Shown piece after piece: positions 27,730-36,704 of a stretch of 64,000 bases of DNA (positions are counted from its first letter, which is position 1; every line of letters begins with the position of its first letter). The notes beneath the pieces were generated by a model that did not search any database, was not told the origin of the DNA, and was given only the letters and a program-made list of their open reading frames with translations. This DNA is from Burkholderia multivorans ATCC BAA-247 (GTDB lineage Bacteria > Pseudomonadota > Gammaproteobacteria > Burkholderiales > Burkholderiaceae). A program made the translations under genes and the position numbers. The stretch is from contig NZ_CP009831.1 in the NCBI RefSeq assembly GCF_000959525.1, positions 2,046,001 to 2,110,000 on the forward strand, given 5' to 3'.

Positions 27730-28971
27730 CTATGCGCCGGTCTTTTCGGCGAGCCGGCCGATGTACCACGCCGAGAATTTCTCGACGAGCCCTTCCGTGA
27801 ACGGCGAGTACGGGCCGGGCTCGTATGCGCTGCTGTTCGCGCCGCGCTGCGAGAATTCGACGAGCGCGCGGTCCTGGTCGTTGGTCGCGTTCCACACGGC
27901 CGTCAGGTTCTTCACGTCGTAGTCGATGCCTTCCTTCGCATCCTTGTGCACGAGCCACTTGGTGCGCACGAGCGTCTTGCCGGCCGACAGCGGAATCACG
28001 GAGAACGTCACGATGTGATCGCTCATGAAGTGATGCCACGAGTTCGGCTGCGTCCAGAACGACAGCCCGCCGAGATCGGCCTGGCGGAATTCGCCGAGCA
28101 GCTTCTTCGAGGCGACCTTGGCGTCGAGCGTCTGCGACTCGCCGCTGCGATCGAGCGGCAGCCGCTGCGTGCGAAAGCCCGTCACGTCGAGCAGCTTCTC
28201 GATCTCGACCGACGGCAGGCCCATCTCGGCCCATTCCTTGCCGCGGCGGATGCAGGTTTCCGCAAAGGCGTCCATCCCTTCGGCGTTCGCCTCCGAGCGC
28301 TGATAGCCGAAGCCGTATTCGTACAGCGAGATCGTCAGCTCCGGATGGTTCGCGACGCAGTGATAGCACTCGCGGTTGTTCTCCATCGTGAGCTTCCAGT
28401 TGCCTTCCTCGATGATGTCGATCTGCGCGGCGATCTTCGTGTTCGGCAGATCGTGCGGCAGCAGGTACGGCTCCATCGCGGCGCGCATCTGCGCGAAGTC
28501 GGCGGGCGGCTCCTCGGCGAGGCAGATGAAGATCAGGCCCGCGAGGTTCTCGACGTGCACCGGCTTCAGGCTATGCTTGCAGCGGTCGAACTTCTCGCCC
28601 ATGTGCTCGGCGAACATCAGCTGGCCCGTCAGGTTGTACGTCCAGCTGTGGTACGGGCATACGATGTTGCCGACCGAACCCTTGTCCTCGTTGCACAGGC
28701 GCGCGCCGCGATGGCGGCACACGTTGTGGAACGCGCGGATCTCCATGTCGTCGTCGCGCACGATCAGGATCGAATCGCTGCCGAGCTCGACCGTCACGTA
28801 GTCGCCCGGCTCGGGAATGTCGGGTTCGACCGCGACCTGGATCCAGTGCTGGCGGAAGATCGCTTCCATGTCCAGCGCGAAAATCTCCTCGCTCGTGTAG
28901 AACGGCGCCTCGAGGCTGTGGCCTTCCTTGCGTCGCTCGATCAGTGCACGAATGTCTGCCGATACTTTCAT
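27730..28971 (-). CDS. gbcA: Glycine betaine demethylase, Rieske oxygenase subunit
   Basis: A 413-residue ring-hydroxylating-type oxygenase. The Rieske [2Fe-2S] ligands are C85-x-H87 and C105-x2-H108 (NVCRHRGARLC, IVCPYHSW). The mononuclear iron site contains H204 and H209 in ECYHCVANHPE. It oxidises one N-methyl group of glycine betaine, giving dimethylglycine and formaldehyde. It is placed between the EtfAB/Dgc genes and gbcB in a minus-strand operon under divergent GbdR. Length and motifs match characterised GbcA proteins. Confidence 0.95.
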   Translation of the reverse strand: MKVSADIRALIERRKEGHSLEAPFYTSEEIFALDMEAIFRQHWIQVAVEPDIPEPGDYVTVELGSDSILIVRDDDMEIRAFHNVCRHRGARLCNEDKGSVGNIVCPYHSWTYNLTGQLMFAEHMGEKFDRCKHSLKPVHVENLAGLIFICLAEEPPADFAQMRAAMEPYLLPHDLPNTKIAAQIDIIEEGNWKLTMENNRECYHCVANHPELTISLYEYGFGYQRSEANAEGMDAFAETCIRRGKEWAEMGLPSVEIEKLLDVTGFRTQRLPLDRSGESQTLDAKVASKKLLGEFRQADLGGLSFWTQPNSWHHFMSDHIVTFSVIPLSAGKTLVRTKWLVHKDAKEGIDYDVKNLTAVWNATNDQDRALVEFSQRGANSSAYEPGPYSPFTEGLVEKFSAWYIGRLAEKTGA

Positions 28972-29016
28972 CGTTTGCTCCGGATTCCTTGCATCCCTGG
29001 GTTCTTGCCGACAGAA

Positions 29017-29802
29017 TCAATAGTCGATGAGCTGATGCTCGCGCAAATACGCGAGGATCACTTGTGCTTTTTCGACCGAACTCCCCTCAATTACGACGTT
29101 GCCGCCACGGCTTTCGGTCGTCGTCGCCGACAGCATCCGGGCATGCCCGGAGCGCTTCTCGGCGGCCGCCAGCTTCACCGGCTTGCGCTCGATCGGGCCG
29201 ACCTTCCATGCGGCCGTTTCGGCGTCGGCGCCGGTCACGGTGCGCGCCGGACGAATCGTCCCGGCACGCAGCCGGGCGTACGCGTAGCGCGGCTGCGCAT
29301 TCGCGAGCGGATGGACCGCGACGACGGCCGGCAGCGCGGCATCGACACGGCGACGCAGGCCTTTCGGTAAGAATTGCCGCACCGTCGCGCGGCCGCCGTC
29401 GACCGACACGTCGACGGCCGATCCGACGAGCGGATAGCCGAGCGCCGCGGCGACGCGATACGGCAGCATCCCGCTGTCGAACGCACCTTCGGCGCGCGTG
29501 CCGGTCAGCACGAGGTCGTAGCCGTCGACGCGGCCAGCGAGCGCGCGCGCGACGTCTTCGCCGTCGTCGCAGACGAGCACGTCGACCGTGCGCGCACCGA
29601 GCGCAAGGTATTCGGCGAGCGCGGGATTCGCGGGATCGCCCGCATGAATCACGTCGAGCTGCGCGCGATGCCGTTCCGCGAGTTCGCGGCCGAGTTCGAG
29701 CGCGGCCGCATCGTTGCGGCTGTAGCGCGCGGTCCCGCTGACCGGATGCCGGCCGACGGACACGAGCACGGCGATGCGTTGCAACTGGCGAGGGGCGTTC
29801 AT
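29017..29802 (-). CDS. etfB: Electron transfer flavoprotein beta subunit-like protein of the dimethylglycine pathway
   Basis: A 261-residue ETF beta-family protein. It has the nucleotide-binding fold with VISVG-like start (RIAVLVSVGRHPVSG), DLVLTGTRAEGAFDSGMLPYRVAAALGYP as the ETF signature region, and a variable C-terminus. Its ATG overlaps the etfA stop by four bases (ATGA). Together with EtfA it accepts electrons from the DgcA/DgcB dimethylglycine demethylase. The divergent sequence compared with housekeeping EtfB fits a dedicated, pathway-specific copy, as at PA5400-PA5401. Confidence 0.87.
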   Translation of the reverse strand: MNAPRQLQRIAVLVSVGRHPVSGTARYSRNDAAALELGRELAERHRAQLDVIHAGDPANPALAEYLALGARTVDVLVCDDGEDVARALAGRVDGYDLVLTGTRAEGAFDSGMLPYRVAAALGYPLVGSAVDVSVDGGRATVRQFLPKGLRRRVDAALPAVVAVHPLANAQPRYAYARLRAGTIRPARTVTGADAETAAWKVGPIERKPVKLAAAEKRSGHARMLSATTTESRGGNVVIEGSSVEKAQVILAYLREHQLIDY

Positions 29803-30968
29803 GCTGCGACTCCTTCCGGTTCACGAGCGCCGACCGCGGTCGGCGATTGTCCGCGCGCGGCACGCGCGGCCTGCACCTGTTCGATCAGCGCGGCGATCGT
29901 CGCCTGCGCGTCGCCGACTACCGTCAGGTTCGCGCGCTTCGCGATCGGCGCGCTGCCGTCGAGGTTGACCGCGATCACGTGGCGGCAATCCTTGATGCCC
30001 TGCAGATGCTGCACCGCGCCCGAGATCCCGAACGCGATATAGACGCTCGCTTCGACCGTCTTGCCGGTCGCGCCGACCTGCTTGTCGCGCGTGAAGTGGC
30101 CGTTGTCGACCGCGACGCGGCTTGCGCCGATCGCCGCGCCGAACGCGCCGGCCAGCCGCTCGAATGCGGCGATGTCGGTCACGCCGTTGCCGGCCGATAC
30201 GATGAAGTCCGCTTCTTCGAGCGCGACCTGCGCGGCGTCGATTTCCTCGAGGCCGAGATCGCGATACGGCTGTGCGGCGTCGGCGGCCGGCCGGATGAAA
30301 TCGGCGGCCAGCCGCTCGCCCGCGCCGACGAACGGCAGCTTCGCTTCGACCGCGTTCGGCGCGAGCAGGATCACGTCGGGCAGCGCGCGCGTCGCGAACG
30401 CGCGCTTCGCATGCACGTAGGCGCCGACGTGCTTCGCATCGATCTCGACGACGTTCGTCGCGACGCTTGCGCCGGCGACCGCGGCATAGCGGCGGCCGAG
30501 ATCGCCGTCGCCCGTCGCGTTGTCGGGCACGAACACGTGTTTCGGCGCGAGCGCGGCGACGCAGGCCTGCAGCGCCTGCAGCTCGCTCTCAGGCGCGAAC
30601 GCACGGCGATCGAAGCCCGCGAGTTCGACGAGCTTGTCGACACCGAGCTCGGCGATGTCGTCCTTCAGTTCGCCGAAGGCGAGCAGCGCGACTTCGGTCT
30701 GCGCGTCGGCGAGCAGCGCGGCCGCGGCGATCGCCTGGCGCGACAGGTCGTCGAGCGAGCCGCGTTCGGCATGCGCGACCACGAGCATCGTGTGCTTCGG
30801 GTCCTGCACCGCGCGGCGCGGCTTCGCGGCGGCGGCCGCATGGCCGTGGGCCGGCCATTGCGCGGCGCTCGCGTCTGCGCTGCCTTCCTCGCCGAGCGTG
30901 ATGCGTTTCAGGCCGGCGGCCGTGATGACGAACGGCCGGCGCGGATCGATTCGTTTGATCTTGTTCAT
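29799..30968 (-). CDS. etfA: Electron transfer flavoprotein alpha subunit of the dimethylglycine pathway
   Basis: A 389-residue ETF alpha-type protein; MNKIKRIDPRRP at 30968 is taken as start, five bases from the dgcB stop. The C-terminal FAD-binding domain is clear: KQVGATGKTVEASVYIAFG, GISGAVQHLQGIKDCRHVIAVN, and IAKRANLTVVGDA. An extended N-terminal part of about 80 residues precedes the ETF fold. It shuttles electrons from dimethylglycine oxidation toward the quinone pool. Gene order dgcA-dgcB-etfA-etfB is the conserved pseudomonad order. Confidence 0.9.
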   Translation of the reverse strand: MNKIKRIDPRRPFVITAAGLKRITLGEEGSADASAAQWPAHGHAAAAAKPRRAVQDPKHTMLVVAHAERGSLDDLSRQAIAAAALLADAQTEVALLAFGELKDDIAELGVDKLVELAGFDRRAFAPESELQALQACVAALAPKHVFVPDNATGDGDLGRRYAAVAGASVATNVVEIDAKHVGAYVHAKRAFATRALPDVILLAPNAVEAKLPFVGAGERLAADFIRPAADAAQPYRDLGLEEIDAAQVALEEADFIVSAGNGVTDIAAFERLAGAFGAAIGASRVAVDNGHFTRDKQVGATGKTVEASVYIAFGISGAVQHLQGIKDCRHVIAVNLDGSAPIAKRANLTVVGDAQATIAALIEQVQAARAARGQSPTAVGAREPEGVAA

Positions 30969-30972
30969 CGAT

Positions 30973-32898
30973 TCACTCCAGCGAGGCAGCGACGAGTTCG
31001 GCCACGTCGAGCACGTCGGGGCGCGGGCCCACGACACCTTCGAGCATCGCCGTGCAGTTCGGGCACGCGACCGCGACCACTTCCGCGCCGACCGTGCGCG
31101 CGTCGGCGATACGGATGTCCGGAATGCGCTGCTTGCCGGGAATGTCGGTCAGCGGCGCGCCGCCGCCACCGCCGCAGCAGCGGCCGCGCATGCCGTTGCG
31201 CTCCATTTCGACGACCTGGATGCCGATCGTCTTCAGCAGCTTGCGCGGCGCTTCGATCTCGCCGTTATAGCGGCCGAGATAGCAGGGATCGTGATACGTG
31301 GTGCGCTTCTCGCGCAGCGCTTCGACGGCCTTCGGCGCAATCTTGCCGCTGTCCGCGAGTTCCGCGAGATAGGTCGTGTGATGCTTGACCGTCACGCGCA
31401 GCCCGAGCGCGCGGTATTCGTTGCGCAGGCTGTGCATCACGTGCGGGTCGGCCGTCACGATCTGCTTGTACGACAGCTCGCCGAGCGTGCCGATCAGGCG
31501 CTTGGCCATCTGCTGGAACGTCGCCTCGTCGCCGAGCCGGCGCGCGACGTCGCCCGTGTCGGTTTCGTCGGGGCCGAGCACCGCATAGTCGACGCCCGCC
31601 TTGTTCAGCACCTTCACGAACGCCCGCAGCGTGCGCTGATAGCGCATGTCGAACGCGCCTTCGCCGGCGACGAACAGCACGTCGACCGGCTTGCCGGGAC
31701 GCGCGACCGGCGCATTGAGGTCGACCGACCAGTCGTAGCGCGCGGCCGTGTCGTAGCCGCCCATCGTGCCCGTCTCGCGCAGGTTCGCGAGCACTTCCTG
31801 GCCCTTGCCCGGCACCGTGCCGTGCACGAGCGTGCGGTTGCGGCGCATGTCGACGATCGCGTCGACGTGCTCGATCAGCATCGGGCACTCCTGCACGCAG
31901 GCGCGGCAGGTCGTGCACGACCACAGCGTCTGTTCCTCGATCAGCGCCGACACGATCGGGCCGTTCGGTTCGCCGCGATGCTGGCCGACCGGCAGGCCCG
32001 GCGTCGGGCTGCCCGCATAGGCAGCATCGGTGCCGCCCGCCATGCCGACGACGAGATCCTGGATCAGCTTCTTCGGGTTCAGCGGCTGGCCCGATGCGAA
32101 CGCGGGGCACGCGGCTTCGCACTTGCCGCACTGCACACACGCATCGAAACTCAGCAGTTGATTCCAGCGGAACTCGACCGGCTTCGCGACGCCGTACTCC
32201 TCGTGCTCGATGTCGGGCAGCTTCAGCGCGGTCGGCGGCGTGGCGGTGCCGTTGCCCGTGAACGATTCGCGCGATGCGGCGAAACGCTCCTGGCGCGGAT
32301 GGAACGCGAGGTGCAGCAGACCGGCGATCGCGTGCTTCATCGGGCCGCCCTTCGCGGCGCCGACCGTCATCGCGAATGCGCCGACGCCGATCAGCAGCGC
32401 GCAGAGCACCGCGAACGCGCCGGACATCGCGCCGGTCGGCACGAGCATGAACAGAACGAGGCCGAGCGCGAACGAACCGAGCAGCCACGGCAACGTATTC
32501 CACGGGCCGCGCGACAGACGCGCCGGCACGTTCTTCGCCGCGCGGCGGCGCCACACGAACACCGCGCCGACGAGCATGGCGAGCGCCGCGAGGAAGATCA
32601 GCTTGTCGAGCCACGGCGAATAGATCGCGAGGCCGTAGTTGACGAACACCAGCGCGAGCGCGGCGATCGCGCCGCCGGCGGTCGCGACGTGCGTCTTCGC
32701 GATGTACGGGTCGCGCGCGACCACGTGGTGCAGATCGACGAAGTAGCGCTTCGGAATCGCGAACAGGTTCGCTACGCCGAACGCGCCGGGCGCGGTGGCC
32801 CGCCCGAGACGCCAGTACGACGAGCGCTTCGCGACCGCGAACGCGAGCCCCGCCACCGACAGCCACAGCAACGCGGTAATCAGGAATGCCGGATTCAT
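30973..32898 (-). CDS. dgcB: Dimethylglycine demethylase subunit, membrane Fe-S protein
   Basis: A 641-residue protein. The N-terminal third has about five membrane spans, starting MNPAFLITALLWLSVAG. Two ferredoxin-type [4Fe-4S] motifs follow (CVQCGKCEAACPAF and CTTCRACVQECPML), then a heterodisulfide reductase-like region with CCGGGGGAP and CPNCTAMLEG. It probably takes electrons from DgcA or the ETF and passes them to the respiratory chain at the inner membrane. It starts two bases after the dgcA stop, so translation is coupled. Confidence 0.93.
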   Translation of the reverse strand: MNPAFLITALLWLSVAGLAFAVAKRSSYWRLGRATAPGAFGVANLFAIPKRYFVDLHHVVARDPYIAKTHVATAGGAIAALALVFVNYGLAIYSPWLDKLIFLAALAMLVGAVFVWRRRAAKNVPARLSRGPWNTLPWLLGSFALGLVLFMLVPTGAMSGAFAVLCALLIGVGAFAMTVGAAKGGPMKHAIAGLLHLAFHPRQERFAASRESFTGNGTATPPTALKLPDIEHEEYGVAKPVEFRWNQLLSFDACVQCGKCEAACPAFASGQPLNPKKLIQDLVVGMAGGTDAAYAGSPTPGLPVGQHRGEPNGPIVSALIEEQTLWSCTTCRACVQECPMLIEHVDAIVDMRRNRTLVHGTVPGKGQEVLANLRETGTMGGYDTAARYDWSVDLNAPVARPGKPVDVLFVAGEGAFDMRYQRTLRAFVKVLNKAGVDYAVLGPDETDTGDVARRLGDEATFQQMAKRLIGTLGELSYKQIVTADPHVMHSLRNEYRALGLRVTVKHHTTYLAELADSGKIAPKAVEALREKRTTYHDPCYLGRYNGEIEAPRKLLKTIGIQVVEMERNGMRGRCCGGGGGAPLTDIPGKQRIPDIRIADARTVGAEVVAVACPNCTAMLEGVVGPRPDVLDVAELVAASLE

Positions 32899-32900
32899 CG

Positions 32901-34964
32901 TCAGAAATCCTTCACGAGACGCAGCGAGTCGTAGATCGCACCGTGGACGTTGTGCATCGAGATGCAGTCGCCGACACGGAACAGCAGGAAGCGGCCGTTG
33001 CCGAGTTCTTCCGACAGGCACGGCTGCGGCTCGGCCGCGAACAGCGTGTGCGGATCGATCTGGCCGCGATTCACCGATTCCGGCTTCAGCTTCCAGTAGA
33101 GCTCGTCGTTCGGCGACGAACCGTTCTCGATCACGACCTGGTCGACCGCGCGCTCTTCCAGTTCCTCGGTGTATTCGTTGCGCAGCACCGCGATCTTCTT
33201 GCCGTCTTCCTCGTAGACGCGGTCGAGCATCGTGTTCGGCGTCTGGATCACGCCGAGCGCGTACAGCCGGCGATAGAAGATCGGGAACGTCGTGCCGCCG
33301 CAGTCGTCGGCGACCTTCACGTCGGGCGTGACGACCTCGACCTTCGAGCCGCGGCTCGCCATGAAGTCGGCGACGCCCGCGCCCGCATGCGTGCTCACGC
33401 CGTCGAACAGCAGCACGTTCTGCTTCGGCTCGACCTTGCCGGTCAGGATGTCCCACGAGCTGACGGCGAGCCCTTCGGCGACGCCCCACGCCGGCACCTG
33501 CCACGTGAAGCTCGAGCCGCCGGTCGCGAGCACGACGATGTCCGGCTTCTCGGCCATGATCATCTTCTCGTCGGCCGTCACGCCGAGACGCCGGTCGACG
33601 CCGATGCGCTTCGTCTCCATGTCGAACCAGCGGATGATCCCCGACATCTGTTCGCGCTGCGGCGCCTTCGCGGCGATCATCACCTGGCCGCCGACTTCCG
33701 CGTTCTTCTCGAACAGCACGACGTCGTGGCCGCGCAGGCGTGCCACGCGCGCCGCCTCGAGCCCGGCCGGCCCCGCGCCGACGACGACGACCTTGCGCTT
33801 CGGGCCGCGCGACTTCTCGATGATGTGCGGCATCGTCGCTTCGCGCGAGGTCGCCGCGTTCTGGATGCAGAGCACGTCGAGGCCGTTGTACTGGCGGTCG
33901 ATGCAGTAGTTCGCGCCGACGCACTGCTTGATCTCGTCCTCGCGGCCGTCGCGGATCTTGATCACCATGTGCGGATCGGCGATCTGCGCGCGCGTCATGC
34001 CGACCAGGTCGATCATCCCGTTCGCGAGCAGGCGCTCGGCCTGCCCGGCGTCGCGGATGCTCTGCGCGTGCATCACCGGAATCTTGACGACCGACTTGAT
34101 GCCGGCCGCGAGATGCACGAACGGCTCCGGCGGCAGCGCCATCGGCGGCATGCAGTTCGCGATCGTGTTGTGTGTATCGCCGCCCGAGCCGACGACGCTC
34201 AGGTAGTCGATCAGCCCCGTCTCGGCCATCGCCTGCGCGATTTCCTTCAGCGCTTCGTGGTCCAGGCCGTCCTCGTGAAATTCGTCGCCGCACATCCGCA
34301 GGCCGACGCAGAAATCCTTGCCGACCGCTTCGCGCACGGCCGTCAACACCTCGATGCCGAAGCGCAGCCGGTTCTGCAGGCTGCCGCCCCATTCGTCGGT
34401 GCGGTGGTTCGAACGCGGGCTCCAGAACTGGTCGATCAGATGCTGGTGTGCGGCCGAGATTTCGATGCCGTCCATGCCGGCCGCCTGCACGCGCTTCGCG
34501 GCCGCGGCGAAATCGCCGATGATGCGGCGGATCTCCTCGATCTCGATGATCTTCGCGTTGCCGCGGTGCACCGGCTCGCGCACGCCCGACGGCGACATCA
34601 GATGCGGCCAGTGCTCGCCGTGGAACGACGAGCGGCGGCCCATGTGCGTCGCCTGGATCATGATCTTCGCGCCGTGCTTGTGCATCGCGTCGGCGAGCCG
34701 CGTGAGCGGGTCGATGATCTTGTCGTTCGACAGGTTCACCGATTTCCACCAGCCCTGCGGGCTGTCGATCGACACGGGGCTCGAGCCGCCGCAGATCGCG
34801 AGGCCGACACCGCCCTTCGCCTTCTCCTCGTAGTAGCGGATGTAGCGGTCGCCCGGCAGGCCACCCGGCTCGGCATACACCTCCGCGTGCGCGGTACTGA
34901 CGATCCGGTTACGCAGCGTCAGCTGATTGAGCTGCATGGGTTTGAACAGGTGGGGATAACGCAT
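32901..34964 (-). CDS. dgcA: Dimethylglycine demethylase subunit, trimethylamine dehydrogenase-like flavoprotein
   Basis: A 687-residue protein of the old yellow enzyme/TMADH class. A TIM-barrel FMN domain (MRYPHLFKPMQLNQLTLRNR start, ISAAHQHLIDQFWSPRSN) spans about 1-340. A cysteine loop at 348-366 and an FAD/NAD Rossmann region (KVVVVGAGPAGLEAARVA, about 396-413) follow. It oxidises dimethylglycine to sarcosine and formaldehyde. The cysteine loop reads CVGANYC with a fourth Cys at 366, so the second of the four TMADH cluster cysteines is alanine (A351). First of the tightly linked dgcA-dgcB-etfA-etfB set. Confidence 0.94.
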   Translation of the reverse strand: MRYPHLFKPMQLNQLTLRNRIVSTAHAEVYAEPGGLPGDRYIRYYEEKAKGGVGLAICGGSSPVSIDSPQGWWKSVNLSNDKIIDPLTRLADAMHKHGAKIMIQATHMGRRSSFHGEHWPHLMSPSGVREPVHRGNAKIIEIEEIRRIIGDFAAAAKRVQAAGMDGIEISAAHQHLIDQFWSPRSNHRTDEWGGSLQNRLRFGIEVLTAVREAVGKDFCVGLRMCGDEFHEDGLDHEALKEIAQAMAETGLIDYLSVVGSGGDTHNTIANCMPPMALPPEPFVHLAAGIKSVVKIPVMHAQSIRDAGQAERLLANGMIDLVGMTRAQIADPHMVIKIRDGREDEIKQCVGANYCIDRQYNGLDVLCIQNAATSREATMPHIIEKSRGPKRKVVVVGAGPAGLEAARVARLRGHDVVLFEKNAEVGGQVMIAAKAPQREQMSGIIRWFDMETKRIGVDRRLGVTADEKMIMAEKPDIVVLATGGSSFTWQVPAWGVAEGLAVSSWDILTGKVEPKQNVLLFDGVSTHAGAGVADFMASRGSKVEVVTPDVKVADDCGGTTFPIFYRRLYALGVIQTPNTMLDRVYEEDGKKIAVLRNEYTEELEERAVDQVVIENGSSPNDELYWKLKPESVNRGQIDPHTLFAAEPQPCLSEELGNGRFLLFRVGDCISMHNVHGAIYDSLRLVKDF

Positions 34965-35024
34965 CGCTGGCGACCTCTGGCGTTCGAATGTCTCGTGTTG
35001 CGGGTGTTGTTCTGTTTCAGTGCA

Positions 35025-35558
35025 TCAATGCGCGAGCGGCGACACTTCGAAGATGCAGCGGTCGTGATGCTCGGCCGCGCACTGCACTTCCTTCGACTGC
35101 GCGCGCGGCGCGCCCTTGCCTTCCGGCGTCGTGTCGTTCACCCAGTCCATCGCACCGGCGAACCAGCCGGCGAACATGTAGCAGAGCTTGCCTTCCTTGC
35201 CCGGCTGCTGGAGCACGAACGACGAATGGCGCAGCTCGATCTTCGCGCGTGCCGTGGCCGGGTCGGCCTCGACGATCGAGAACAGCCCCCAGCCGCGCTG
35301 CGACAGGCGCTTCAGGTAATGCTCGAACACGGCCATGCCGGCGATCCCGTGCTGCTTGGCTTCCTTGTCGCACCAGTGGTAAGCGGACTTGTAGCCGGCC
35401 TTGTACAGGATCTCGGCATAGGCCTCGACGCCGAGCGCTTCCTCGACCGCGACGTGGTTGTTCGTGAAGAAGTGGCGCGGCACGTACAGCATCGGCAGCG
35501 CGTCGGTGGTCCAGACGCCGGTAACGGGATCGACGTCGATCGGCAGTTGCGGTTGCAT
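35025..35558 (-). CDS. V4R-like protein of the glycine betaine operon (DUF5943-type, unknown function)
   Basis: A 177-residue soluble protein beginning MQPQLPIDVDPVTGVWTTD. The middle resembles the 4-vinyl reductase (V4R) small-molecule-binding fold: EALGVEAYAEILYKAGYKSAYHWC, RRLSQRGWG-like segment, and a C-terminal QCAAEHHDRCIFEVSPL with paired cysteines, as in V4R CxxxxxxxC endings. It sits between the M19 dipeptidase-like gene and dgcA, matching PA5397 in the Pseudomonas betaine cluster. Its biochemical role is unknown; conservation in the operon suggests a part in demethylation, perhaps sensing or handling an intermediate. Confidence 0.78.
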   Translation of the reverse strand: MQPQLPIDVDPVTGVWTTDALPMLYVPRHFFTNNHVAVEEALGVEAYAEILYKAGYKSAYHWCDKEAKQHGIAGMAVFEHYLKRLSQRGWGLFSIVEADPATARAKIELRHSSFVLQQPGKEGKLCYMFAGWFAGAMDWVNDTTPEGKGAPRAQSKEVQCAAEHHDRCIFEVSPLAH

Positions 35559-35698
35559 CGTGGTGACTCCGTGAGGAAAAGTGGCCGCGCGGCACAGGCG
35601 CAGGCACGGCATCGTCCGCGCGCCCGCACACTGTGTGCGGGCACGTCCGGATTGTTGTTGTGGTGTAAATCGCTGGCGGCGGCCGGCGTCGTGCGCGC

Positions 35699-36670
35699 TT
35701 ACGCGCCCCAGACGTCCTTGAACACGCGCACCCAGTTCTCGCCCATGATCTTGCGGATCCGCGACTCCTTCCAGCCGTGGCGTTCCATCGCCGCGGTCAG
35801 GTTCGGGAATTCGCCGATCGTGCGGATGCCTTCGGGGTTGATCACCTTGCCGAAGTTCGTCAGCTGGCGATAGCGGCCCTTGTCGTGCGTCAGCATGTCG
35901 AAGAACTCCTTCGCGTAGTCCTGCGTGAAGTCCGTGCCGATGCCGACCGCGTCTTCGCCGATCAGGTTCACGACGTAGTCGATCGCCTCGATGTAGTCGT
36001 CGATGTTCGCTTCGATCCCGCGCTTCAGGAACGGCGCGAACATCGTCACGCCGACGAAGCCGCCCGCATCGGCGATCTCCTTCAGCTGGGCGTCGCTCTT
36101 GTTGCGCGGATGCTCCTTGAGGCCCGACGGCAGGCAGTGCGAGTAGCACACCGGCTTCTTCGAGAACGCGATCGCCTCGGACGACGTGTTCGCGCCGACG
36201 TGCGACAGGTCGACCATGATCCCGACGCGGTTCATCTCGGTGATCACTTCGCGGCCGAAGTCCGACAGCCCGCCGTCACGCTCGTAGCAGCCGGTGCCGA
36301 CGAGGTTCTGCGTGTTGTAGCAAAGCTGGACGACGCGCACGCCCATGTCGGCGAACGCCTCGATGTAGCCGATGTTGTCCTCGAACGCATGCGCGTTCTG
36401 GAAGCCGAGGATGATCCCCGTCTTGCCTTCCTTCTTCGCGCGGAAGATGTCGTCGGTCGTGCGCACCAGCGTCAGCAGCTCGCTGTTGTCGCGGATCTTC
36501 TTCTTCATCACGCCGATGTTGTCGACGGTCTTCGCGAAGTTTTCCCACACCGACACCGTGCAGTTCGCGGCCGTGATGCCGCCCTTGCGCATGTCCTCGA
36601 ACACCGGCTTCTCGAACTTCGAAATGTTCAGGCCGTCGATGATGATGCTGTCGTCATGCAGCGTGCTCAT
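35699..36670 (-). CDS. Membrane dipeptidase-like metallohydrolase (peptidase M19) of the betaine operon
   Basis: A 323-residue protein with the renal dipeptidase fold: IIIDGLNIS near the N-terminus replaces the usual D-x-H-x-D/N zinc ligands, while GIILGFQNAHAFEDN, IMVDLSHVGANTSSE and KPVCYSHCLPSGLKEHPRN carry later zinc ligands (Glu/Gln and His). There is no signal peptide, so it acts in the cytoplasm. It is 34 bases after glyA and is orthologous by position to PA5396. A peptide substrate makes little sense in this pathway, so a different amide or imine substrate is plausible (inference). Confidence 0.85.
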   Translation of the reverse strand: MSTLHDDSIIIDGLNISKFEKPVFEDMRKGGITAANCTVSVWENFAKTVDNIGVMKKKIRDNSELLTLVRTTDDIFRAKKEGKTGIILGFQNAHAFEDNIGYIEAFADMGVRVVQLCYNTQNLVGTGCYERDGGLSDFGREVITEMNRVGIMVDLSHVGANTSSEAIAFSKKPVCYSHCLPSGLKEHPRNKSDAQLKEIADAGGFVGVTMFAPFLKRGIEANIDDYIEAIDYVVNLIGEDAVGIGTDFTQDYAKEFFDMLTHDKGRYRQLTNFGKVINPEGIRTIGEFPNLTAAMERHGWKESRIRKIMGENWVRVFKDVWGA

Positions 36671-36704
36671 ATCCTTCTCTCGCTCCAGTCTCGTCCGGTG
36701 TGGG

